From the NCBI RefSeq assembly GCF_020215705.1, contig NZ_JAIWNB010000024.1, positions 1,495-65,494 on the forward strand: 64,000 bases of DNA, in the 5' to 3' direction. A model generated the notes under the pieces. That model was not told the origin of the DNA and did no database searches. It saw only the letters and a program-made list of their open reading frames with translations. Made by a program: the position numbers and the translations under genes. Positions 9,140-15,916 of the stretch are shown here, piece after piece. This DNA is from Nonomuraea aurantiaca (GTDB taxonomy: Bacteria > Actinomycetota > Actinomycetes > Streptosporangiales > Streptosporangiaceae). Every line of letters starts with the position of its first letter. The stretch's first letter is position 1.

Positions 9140-9316
9140 GAGCGGTATGGCACGTCGCTATTGGTGGGGAAGACGGCCGTCGGCATCCTGTGTAGCGAAG
9201 GCTTGGTGCTCAGCGACGCCACGGTCGCCGAAGGTTTCCTGCTGGAGGCCGACACTGACGAGATCAAAGCCCTCGCCACCGCCGCGTACCACGCCGCCCA
9301 CGGCCGAACCTCGTAG
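9140..9316 (+). pseudogene. remnant of a small conserved actinomycete protein
   Basis: One frame reads as a well-structured peptide, including VGILCSEGLVLSDATVAEG and EADTDEIKALATAAYHAAHG, ending in TAG at 9316. There is no credible start: the frame runs upstream into the tRNA fragment and terminator. I read it as the 3' part of a small hypothetical gene that has lost its N terminus. A GntR fragment follows, echoing the intact small-gene/GntR group at 51.3-52.2 kb. Confidence 0.45.
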
Positions 9317-9381
9317 AGGATCGGCAGCGGCTTGGCAACGTACATGATCACTTTCAGGTGGTCTCACTATGACCGTTCGTC

Positions 9382-9486
9382 GTGCCCCTGAAGGAGCTAC
9401 GTGAGCGCGGCCTGATCCGCAGCGTCCACGGCAAGGGCACCTACGTGCAGTTGCCCAACTCTTCCGCTGGCAGCGCCAAGGAGTGA
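9382..9486 (+). pseudogene. fragment of a GntR-family regulator (winged-helix end)
   Basis: The 34-residue tail contains LRERGLIRSVHGKGTYVQ, the typical recognition-helix-to-wing end of a GntR HTH domain, then a short Ser-rich tail and TGA at 9484-9486. The N-terminal HTH helices are absent upstream. It is a truncated copy of the type of short GntR gene that is intact at 51969-52223. Confidence 0.6.
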
Positions 9487-9656
9487 GCTCTGCTGTACAG
9501 CAACCAGTACGGCACCGCCCAGCGACCACCTGAAGGAGCTTGCTACTCATGAATCCCTGGAGCTGATCGAGAAGGCGTCTGCCCCCTGTAGCGGAGCGAT
9601 CTCTCAGATGATGCGGACTCTGGGGCGCGAGGGGAGCCGACGGGTAACGTGGGGGC

Positions 9657-9962
9657 ATGAGCGCGCAGCCTGTCCATGATCCTCGATACGATCCGGAAGC
9701 GATTCTTCGGGCGCTGCCGGAGAAGTGGCGTCCGGTGTTCCTGGCCCAGTATCACGAGGCGTGGGAGGCAGCGCGTGAGCCGGGTGAATACCATCGCCTG
9801 CCCGAGGTCCTCAACCTTTGGTGGCTGAACTCGATCGCCTTCTCCGATCCCACGTACGATCAGCGTGCTGAGGAGGCGGCCCGGAGCGCAGGCGAGGTCG
9901 TGGCGTTTGAGGAGGCGATTCCCGACTGGGAAGAGCGTCTGGCGCGGGCGCGGCGTACGTGA
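9657..9962 (+). CDS. DUF6247-like protein, candidate antitoxin
   Basis: The 101-residue acidic helical protein contains EAILRALPEKWRPVFLAQYH and a segment of the kind seen in DUF6247 proteins, which recur in actinomycetes next to small RelE/ParE-like genes. The start is ATG 9657. Its stop overlaps the GTG start of the next gene (GTGA), indicating coupled translation. An antitoxin role is inferred from the size, order and coupling. It lies inside the relic element at 8.8-13.3 kb. Confidence 0.65.
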   Translation: MSAQPVHDPRYDPEAILRALPEKWRPVFLAQYHEAWEAAREPGEYHRLPEVLNLWWLNSIAFSDPTYDQRAEEAARSAGEVVAFEEAIPDWEERLARARRT

Positions 9963-10204
9963 GCTTTCGCCCGGTTCTGTCTGCTTCGGCGTTGGCGAGG
10001 ATGAAGGACTTTCCCGATGCTGCCCTGACGGCTCTGGTTGAGCGGACGGCCGATCTGCTGGAGGAGCCGTGGGATGCGCAGGTGCTGTATCCCGGACGTA
10101 CGGACTACCGGCAGGCCACCTTCGGTGATTATGGCCTGCTCCACTTCCACGTCGATGAAAAGGCTGAGCTGATCACCATCTATGAGTTGGTCTGGGCTGG
10201 TTGA
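9959..10204 (+). CDS. small RelE/ParE-like protein, candidate toxin
   Basis: The 81-residue protein shows the order of a compact RelE/ParE fold: two N-terminal helices (ALARMKDFPDAALTALVERT), then strands (AQVLYPGRTDYRQATFGDYG, LLHFHVDEKAELITIYELVW). The GTG start is embedded in the stop of the DUF6247-like gene. The usual positively charged catalytic face is not obvious, so activity is uncertain. The pair fits a type II toxin-antitoxin arrangement with the antitoxin first. Confidence 0.6.
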   Translation: MSFRPVLSASALARMKDFPDAALTALVERTADLLEEPWDAQVLYPGRTDYRQATFGDYGLLHFHVDEKAELITIYELVWAG

Positions 10205-11067
10205 TCAGCTGGACCCTGGGGCGCATGAAAGACGATGTCTATTCGGGTCACCACTGGCGTTTCCTGTACGAGGGCGTCTTTGACCACGAGGGCGACGGGC
10301 TGGGCGACATGCTGCTGCGGTGGCTGGACGAGCATCCGGGGCACGTGGCGGAGGTGCGGGAGGCGGGCCAGCCCGAAAGTCACCTGATCCCTCTGGGGAA
10401 GCCTCCAAGGAGGGGATACAGCTCGCTGGTGCGGTTGTATGCCGTGAACCGCATCCTCGACCTGCTCATCCTGAACTACCAGGATCAACCGGATGATTCG
10501 GCAGCGAGCCCGGACGAGGCTTACCCACCGGTCGGCATCTATCCCGCCTTCTGTGAGGCGCTGGGCGCCGACCGGATCGGCAGGCGGGGCTTCCATCCGT
10601 TCTTCCACGAGGTCGTCGAGGTGCGGCCGGTCGACGATCCCGACGAGCCGCCCTCGATCGTCGAGGAGCGCTGGCCCGGTTACATGATGGGATCGATGCT
10701 GCTGATGCGGGCCGGGGTGGTCGTCACCGCCGGGGCACGGCATCTGGTCGCGGGGGTCGCCGATCGCTCCACCCTGTACTGGACCTTCTGGCGCCGGTCA
10801 CGATCTACCCGTGACCTCTCGCACGGTTGGGGGAGCAACTCACAGTGGGGAACTGACTTCCGCCGCGACTATCTGGTCGACGGCCGATTGCACTACAACG
10901 TGGACGAGGCCCTGAATCCGCACCACGAGGAGCGGGGAGACGACGAGGACCTCGGCCCGGCGTCGATGATCGAGATTGTCCGGTACCGGTGCAGCACCGT
11001 CGTCGATCACGGTGATGACCTCTTCCCCTACAACGATCACCATGTCGAGCCGGCCCCTGCGGACTAA
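10201..11067 (+). CDS. hypothetical protein
   Basis: The 288-residue product is read from TTG 10201; a more conventional ATG start at 10225 would give 280 residues. It is rich in acidic residues, His and Trp, without signal peptide or clear membrane segment. Strings such as GYMMGSMLLMRAGVVVTAG and DGRLHYNVDEALNPHHEERG are not recognised. It follows the RelE-like gene directly (TTGA overlap if the first start is used), so it may be a third operon member. No function is assigned. Confidence 0.6.
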   Translation: MISWTLGRMKDDVYSGHHWRFLYEGVFDHEGDGLGDMLLRWLDEHPGHVAEVREAGQPESHLIPLGKPPRRGYSSLVRLYAVNRILDLLILNYQDQPDDSAASPDEAYPPVGIYPAFCEALGADRIGRRGFHPFFHEVVEVRPVDDPDEPPSIVEERWPGYMMGSMLLMRAGVVVTAGARHLVAGVADRSTLYWTFWRRSRSTRDLSHGWGSNSQWGTDFRRDYLVDGRLHYNVDEALNPHHEERGDDEDLGPASMIEIVRYRCSTVVDHGDDLFPYNDHHVEPAPAD

Positions 11068-11272
11068 CGCGAGGGTAGGCACCCCGGGCCCTGCCGGAAG
11101 GCGTGGAATCGATGAAGAGGACCTCATCCGAGCCGTGGCCGCGGGGGTGTCATACAGCAGTGCCGTACAGCAACACCGCTTCACACAATCACACGTCACC
11201 GGTCCGCATCTACCGCCTGACCAGGCCGGGGCGCTCTTGACGAGGCGTCTACCCTACTTCAGGGAATCGCCC

Positions 11273-11509
11273 CTACAAGCTCCGTTCGAACGAGACTCTG
11301 CCCTTCAGCCCGTTCCCCCGGCAGGGACCGTAGCCCGTTGGGTTATTCTTCTTCGTCCTGTTGCTCGGTATCGCCTCCCATGCGTGCACGGGAACCACGG
11401 AACACTGCCACCAGACTTTTTCCTTCGAGGTGTAGGGAACCTGGTCGGGCGTCAGCGCGCCATTGCGGGTGGGGTGGAATTCTGCGGCGACAGGATGATC
11501 ACTGAGCAT
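11273..11509 (-). pseudogene. fragment of a treble-clef/zinc-ribbon (DUF4379-like) protein
   Basis: The frame contains AAEFHPTRNGALTPDQVPY, KVWWQC and HAWEAIPSNRT. This is the repeated pattern of DUF4379-type zinc ribbons (E-W/F-H-P-x-x-N, K-x-W-W-x-C, H-x-W-x-A). Only one repeat remains, and the expected second Cys pair is degraded (YGPCRG). Both ends are missing compared with family members. Confidence 0.5.
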
Positions 11510-11610
11510 GCGGCGGGTTTCCCGCCGGGCTCTTGCTGGATGTCACGAGCATGCTCTCTTCTTGATCAGCAGGAGGGAAACGAACGATCAGGAGAATGCT
11601 GACGCCGCGA

Positions 11611-11800
11611 TCACGTCCGATCCCGTTGGCTGACCTCGGCAGCGTAGGCGGCCCAGTCCCCGGCAGACGCCTTTTGCCACTGGACGGCGACCTTAATGTG
11701 GACGCCGAGCATCCGGGCGAGGATCGCAGCGGGGAGTTCGGTTGCGAGAGTGAACAGTGCGGAGGAGCGATCCTGTTTGGGCGGATACCGATCTCGTGAA
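11611..11800 (-). pseudogene. C-terminal remnant of a tyrosine-recombinase-associated protein
   Basis: The minus strand reads ALFTLATELPAAILARMLG followed by HIKVAVQWQKASAGDWAAY and a TGA at 11613-11611. This tail is characteristic of one class of actinobacterial site-specific integrases, after the catalytic domain. The catalytic Arg/His/Tyr region is gone. It supports reading 8.8-13.3 kb as a decayed integrated element. Between 11068 and 11270, and between 11800 and 11920, nothing else is recognised. Confidence 0.5.
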
Positions 11801-11921
11801 TGGGGGGTAGGTGCTGAATTGGGCGCTTTAGCGCGGTCTTGTGGTCGATGTGACCGTTAAATGACCGTCTTAGTAGCGCGCAATGCGGCTGGAGGTCATT
11901 TCCGACCGGGTCGGCGCCAGT

Positions 11922-12677
11922 TCAGGCACCGGCCTCGAGCACGGCGAGGTCGCGCACCGCATAACGGTGATGCTCGGCCTCTTCCTTCAGCACCACCGTG
12001 AGGCAGCGGCGCACGACGTACTCCTGGTCGGGATACGGGTCCGCCGGCCTGCGACCGCATACCCGATCGAGCTCGGCCTCGGTGAGCCCGTCGACGACAC
12101 GCCGCATCGTGGCCATGCGGGCGAGCCGCGGCGCGAGCACCTCGTCGAGCGTCGGGGTGGCTTCGAGGGTGAGACCGAGCTTCGCCGCTGCGTCGGGCGG
12201 CATCCCGCCGTGAGGGAGGCCCAACGGGTGGTACGGCGCTTGCTCCTCCAGCACGGCATTGCCGAGCCAGGCATCGCCGGCGAGTAGCAGGTGCCGTTGG
12301 GTCTCGACCAACGACCACTCGCCGTTGACCTGCTCGTGCAGCTTGGCCTCGGGCAACAGCCTGGCGCGGTCGAGTGTCGCCGCCCACATCGTCTCGATGG
12401 CATCCCAAGCAGCCCGATAGTCGTCGGGGGACGCGGCGTCACGCGCCAGCACCCGCGTGGGGTGCCGCTGGTCGAGCTCGGCCTCGACATAGGCGGTCAC
12501 GTCGACGTCGTTGACGACGAGACGCTCGAAGTCGCCACCGAGGTAGACGTCGCTCCCATAGCAGTCGACGATCTTCAGACCGCTGACCTCGCAATCGCGG
12601 ATCTCGAGACCGGCAAGGTCGCACAGGTGGATGCGGGCACCACGGAACTGGTCACTCTGGGCGTACTCAGCAGCCAT
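11922..12677 (-). CDS. DinB-family protein with N-terminal pentapeptide-like segment
   Basis: The 251-residue product is read from ATG 12677; the frame extends to 12818 but without a good start. The first ~60 residues (GARIHLCDLAGLEIRDCEVS) resemble a short pentapeptide/beta-helix stretch. The rest is a four-helix DinB bundle with conserved histidines in NGEWSLVETQRHLL, near LPHGGMPP and in EEAEHHRYAVRDL. These are the usual metal-binding positions of DinB/mycothiol-transferase-like proteins. The substrate is unknown. The gene looks intact although its surroundings are decayed. Confidence 0.82.
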   Translation of the reverse strand: MAAEYAQSDQFRGARIHLCDLAGLEIRDCEVSGLKIVDCYGSDVYLGGDFERLVVNDVDVTAYVEAELDQRHPTRVLARDAASPDDYRAAWDAIETMWAATLDRARLLPEAKLHEQVNGEWSLVETQRHLLLAGDAWLGNAVLEEQAPYHPLGLPHGGMPPDAAAKLGLTLEATPTLDEVLAPRLARMATMRRVVDGLTEAELDRVCGRRPADPYPDQEYVVRRCLTVVLKEEAEHHRYAVRDLAVLEAGA

Positions 12678-12879
12678 CGAGGCAGTCTTCCGCACCCGTC
12701 CCGCCCGCGCCACCTTCGGCAACCAAGTTTCGGGGCCGACTGTGTGGAACGTGCTCACGCTCGCGTCCCGCTTCGCTTGGGCAACATAGGCCAGCCGCGG
12801 GGCGCCGATCGCCCGCAACCAAGGGGGCGCCCGCCGAAGTCAGGCGATCGACGGCCGGTCTACTTGTCGTCCTTCGCGC

Positions 12880-13110
12880 GTCTCGACGTGCCGTTCTTTC
12901 CGTGTTCGGCCGGTAGCTGGGTCCATCCATGAAGACCCGGTACCTGGAGTTGATCAGTCGGTCCAGGAGCGATTCGGCGACGACGGGGTTGGGGAACAGC
13001 TTGTACCACTCCTCCGGTGCCCGGTTCGAGGTTATGATCATGGATTTGCCGGAGCGTTCGCTGATCAGCTCATAAAGTCGTCGGCTTGGGTGGCGGTGAG
13101 CTCGAGCACT
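12880..13110 (-). pseudogene. IS21-family IstB ATPase remnant (C-terminal part, frameshifted)
   Basis: The frame beginning at 13041 reads IITSNRAPEEWYKLFPNPVV then AESLLDRLINSRYRVFMDGP, the diagnostic C-terminal end of IstB transposition ATPases. Immediately upstream, one base appears to be missing in the codons for ADDFYELISER: as written the frame hits TGA. The Walker motifs and the transposase istA are absent, so this is insertion-sequence debris. Confidence 0.75.
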
Positions 13111-13121
13111 GTTTCATGCGG

Positions 13122-13297
13122 CGATCTTGCTAACGCATCTGCTAATAACGACCTTGGACTGCCCTGGACGACTGTGGGCTTTCCGTTCGCCCGACCGCGC
13201 CGTAAGCAGGGACTTCGGCTGCTCGCGTACAGGCGTGGACACTCTTGACCTTGCTACGGATCAGCAGGTAAGGGTCAGAGGTCTCTCGGCCGCGCCC
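13122..13297 (+). repeat. relic attachment-site repeat, copy 2 (arm sites plus tRNA-Arg fragment)
   Basis: It repeats the organisation of 8788-8963 in the same orientation: ttgctaacgc (13127) and tgctaataac (13140) arm-like repeats. The anticodon-loop string ctacggatcag follows at 13254-13264, again 127 bp from the first arm repeat, then a more diverged T-arm region to about 13297. The pair looks like attL/attR of a decayed element or two tandem insertions at tRNA-Arg. Confidence 0.55.
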
Positions 13298-13512
13298 AGC
13301 TCAAAGCCCCTCCGGGGCGGGGCTGCGTACATCGGTGAGAGCGCGTGCAACCTGGCCGCCATGCACCGCCGGTACGTGGTCACAATGGTGTCCAGGTCGT
13401 CCGGCGACAGGGTTCGGTGGTTGGAGAACTTCACTGCTCGCCCCCGCGCGTCGATGAAGAGTACCGACGCGCCCGGGAGTGCCCTGTTGGCACAGTGCTC
13501 CGGTGCCAGCAT
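13261..13512 (-). pseudogene. possible C-terminal fragment of an HsdM-like methyltransferase
   Basis: The 83-residue minus-strand frame contains ASVLFIDARGRAVKFSNHRT then LSPDDLDTIVTTYR. This resembles the VLFIDAR ... L-x-x-x-D-x-x-I-x-x-T-Y-x-x-W element near the end of type I methyltransferases. The catalytic core is absent. The fragment overlaps the second relic attachment repeat, so it is likely debris. The match is short and the call tentative. Confidence 0.3.
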
Positions 13513-13549
13513 TGCAACGTCCTACCGACGGTGGGGCGGCAAGGTGAAG

Positions 13550-13903
13550 ATGGTGATCACGGTCGTGAAGGCGAGCAAGCCCACGCCGCCTGAGGAGATG
13601 GACACCGGCTCGTTGCCCGGCGACCTGGTGGCGGTGCCGAGGCCGTTCACCGGGCTGGCCCAAGCCGTACTTGTGGACGCCGATCTGCGTGCCGCCTTCC
13701 GCGAGCTAATGATCGAACCGGATCCGGGGGTCAGCCGCCGGGCGCTGCGCCGCTATGTGGAGGCCGGGCTGATCCGGCCGGGCAAGCCGGGTGCTGATCG
13801 GCCCGCGCTGGTGGTCGAGGTGTTGTGGCTCGGTAAGACGCCGGGGTGGCCGAACGACGCGGACGATGTCGGGTTGCCGCTTCTCCTCGACGAAACGCCG
13901 TAA
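13550..13903 (+). CDS. hypothetical protein
   Basis: The frame is open from 13127, but its 5' part runs through the relic attachment repeat and is probably not translated. The first plausible starts are ATG 13550 (117 residues) and ATG 13598 (101 residues, from MDTGSLPGDLVAVPRPF). The product ends in a Pro/Asp-rich tail (TPGWPNDADDVGLPLLLDE). It is not recognised. It ends 17 bp before the PhyH-like gene and may be cotranscribed with it. Confidence 0.45.
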   Translation: MVITVVKASKPTPPEEMDTGSLPGDLVAVPRPFTGLAQAVLVDADLRAAFRELMIEPDPGVSRRALRRYVEAGLIRPGKPGADRPALVVEVLWLGKTPGWPNDADDVGLPLLLDETP

Positions 13904-13920
13904 TCTGCGACACTCAGGAT

Positions 13921-14718
13921 ATGTGGCGCACGGCGTACGCGTTCGGCGAACTCTTTGGAATGCTGCGTGTTCTTCGTTTCCTTCCGGTGCGGGTGGGCTA
14001 TTTTCGGAAACTTCGCCCCGCTCTCGCCCATTCTTCAGTTTCCGGGTATGTCACCGCCCTGCGCCGCGACGGGGTGGTGATTATTCCTGATTTCCTGGAC
14101 GCGGAGACGATCGCCCGGATGCGCGCGGCGGTGCCGGATTCGGCGGAGTTCGACGAGTCGCCCGAAGGCGACGGCGCGCTGCGCTACCCGAAGGCGGCCG
14201 AGATCGAGGCCTTCGCCCCGTTCTTCGGTGAGGAGACTGTGCCGTCCATCGTGCGTGGCTACCTGTCCCGGACGGCCGAGCCGGTGCGGCGCACGGTCGG
14301 GCTGAAAGTACGCACCGGCAGCATCCCGACCTTCGAGACGAGCTACCACATCGACACGTGGAAGCTACGTGTGAAGGCCTGGCTCTACCTGGAGGATGTC
14401 GGCCCGGAGAACGCCCCGACCGTCTACCTGAAGGGCAGCCACCGGGGTGCCTGGCGGCTGCTCCACGAGGCCCGCCACCACGACTGGTTCCGGGTAGATG
14501 AGGAGGGCTTCGCCGACGAGGACGTACTCTACGTCGGCGCGTTATGGCCGCACGAGGTGGCCCGCCTGCGCGCCGCCTACGGCTTCGAGGAGGTCGTCTG
14601 CACCGGCAGGGCGGGCACGTTGCTGCTGTTCGACGGCCGTGGCCTGCACCACGCGACCCCCCTGGAGGCGGGGCGGCGGTTGATCCTCACGAGTTACTGG
14701 GTTCATCCCGATGCCTGA
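13921..14718 (+). CDS. phytanoyl-CoA dioxygenase (PhyH)-family non-haem iron oxygenase
   Basis: The 265-residue product starts at ATG 13921. It has the PhyH signature: an N-terminal segment GYVTALRRDGVVIIPDFLDA, the iron-binding HxD in SYHIDTWKL (about residues 142-144), and a distal His in GRGLHHATP. A 2-oxoglutarate-binding Arg lies in AGRRLILTSYWVH. The family uses Fe(II) and 2-oxoglutarate to hydroxylate varied small molecules. Its stop overlaps the start of the ATP-grasp-like gene by 8 bp, so the two should act in one pathway, perhaps making or modifying an amino-acid-derived metabolite. The substrate cannot be read from the sequence. Confidence 0.85.
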   Translation: MWRTAYAFGELFGMLRVLRFLPVRVGYFRKLRPALAHSSVSGYVTALRRDGVVIIPDFLDAETIARMRAAVPDSAEFDESPEGDGALRYPKAAEIEAFAPFFGEETVPSIVRGYLSRTAEPVRRTVGLKVRTGSIPTFETSYHIDTWKLRVKAWLYLEDVGPENAPTVYLKGSHRGAWRLLHEARHHDWFRVDEEGFADEDVLYVGALWPHEVARLRAAYGFEEVVCTGRAGTLLLFDGRGLHHATPLEAGRRLILTSYWVHPDA

Positions 14719-15916
14719 CTGGATCCGGCCGCCCTCGGGCGACGGACCGAAGGTGATCATCCACTCGACGACCGACCTGAGGGGCGACGCGCAGTCGCCG
14801 GGCGATCCGGGCGCGTACGTCGAGGCCCGTTCGGTCTACCTAGCCCGGCCTGGAGACCTGGTGGTGGGCCGGGGGGCCGCGTTCCGCGAGGCGCTGGCCT
14901 TCCACGGCGCGCGCGGTCTGGAGGTGCCGCGCCGCCACTACCACCTGTCCCACGACCTGCTCACGGCCCGTCCGCCGACGCTGCTCGGTTGGTCGCGGTT
15001 TTCCGTGTACGCCCTGGACGACCCCACCATCACGCTTCTGCGCTGGATTCTCGACCGGTCGGGCCTGCCGTACCTGGAGGTGGACGCCAACCCGCAGGAC
15101 CTGCTGGCCACCTGGTCGGACAAGACGCTGCTGCACCCCCACGTGGATGACACCGCGGACGCGGCCACCGAACGGGACCACGCCCCGGTCCTGCGCGACC
15201 ACGGCGTGGAGGTGCCCGTGCTGCCCGGATACGCCGTGCACGACCGGGCCGGCCTGCGGCGGGCCGCCCGGCTGCTCCGCGAGCGGCACGGCGTGACGCG
15301 CGGCTGCCTCAAACCGGCCCAGGGCTCGGGCGGCTACGGCATCCGGCCCGGCCTCGACTTGACCGGCGACATGTCGGTCCCGGTGAACGGCCCGCACGTC
15401 CTGGAGGCGCACCTCGACTACCTGGCCGCCCCGTCCGCCCACCTGGGCGCCGAGGGCGCGACGTTGCAGCTCATGCGCGGCACCGCGTGCGCCGGCAACG
15501 TGCTGGTCGACGCCGACCGCCACCCCGGCCTCACCCGAGCCCAGTACGCCGCGATCGGCGAGGTCATGGCCCGGCTGCCCGGCGAGCTGGTCACGATGGG
15601 CGTGGACTTCGGCGTCGGCCGGCTCGACGGCCGGGCCGGTGGCCGGGTCGTGCTGGCCGTGCAGGACCTCAACCCCACCCCGACCGCCGCCGCCCTGACC
15701 CGCGCCCACGCCCTCCGTCACAACGCGCGTTACGCGGCCACCCGGGTGCTCGTCCCCGAGGGCGGCCTGGCGGACCTGGCGCGGTACGGCGAGCCGATCG
15801 CCGCCGTGCCGGGGAAATGGGGCATGATCGCCGCCACCGGGGACAGCCCCGAGGAGGCGGTGCGGGCAGTCATGACAGGCGGTCGGCCTCGGCCGCGAAC
15901 CACGCGGGCGGAATGA
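14711..15916 (+). CDS. ATP-grasp-like protein
   Basis: The 401-residue product starts at ATG 14711 inside the PhyH stop region. The central glycine-rich segment GCLKPAQGSGGYGIRPG (about residues 197-213) matches the ATP-grasp nucleotide-binding loop (K-P-x-x-G-S-G-G-x-G). A later VVLAVQDLNPTPTAAALTR (about 333-351) resembles the metal-binding D-x-N-x-x-P end of the fold. The N-terminal third (ARPGDLVVGRGAAFREAL) would be the pre-ATP-grasp domain. ATP-grasp enzymes join a carboxylate to an amine or thiol. The 3' end overlaps the convergent 15870-18683 gene by 47 bp. The family is not a close match to any named ligase I know. Confidence 0.68.
   Translation: MPDWIRPPSGDGPKVIIHSTTDLRGDAQSPGDPGAYVEARSVYLARPGDLVVGRGAAFREALAFHGARGLEVPRRHYHLSHDLLTARPPTLLGWSRFSVYALDDPTITLLRWILDRSGLPYLEVDANPQDLLATWSDKTLLHPHVDDTADAATERDHAPVLRDHGVEVPVLPGYAVHDRAGLRRAARLLRERHGVTRGCLKPAQGSGGYGIRPGLDLTGDMSVPVNGPHVLEAHLDYLAAPSAHLGAEGATLQLMRGTACAGNVLVDADRHPGLTRAQYAAIGEVMARLPGELVTMGVDFGVGRLDGRAGGRVVLAVQDLNPTPTAAALTRAHALRHNARYAATRVLVPEGGLADLARYGEPIAAVPGKWGMIAATGDSPEEAVRAVMTGGRPRPRTTRAE

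Noticed and set aside
13127..13549. 5' extension of the 13550 hypothetical gene
   Set aside because: This part coincides with the arm-site/tRNA relic repeat, and its peptide derives from reading through the tRNA fragment.
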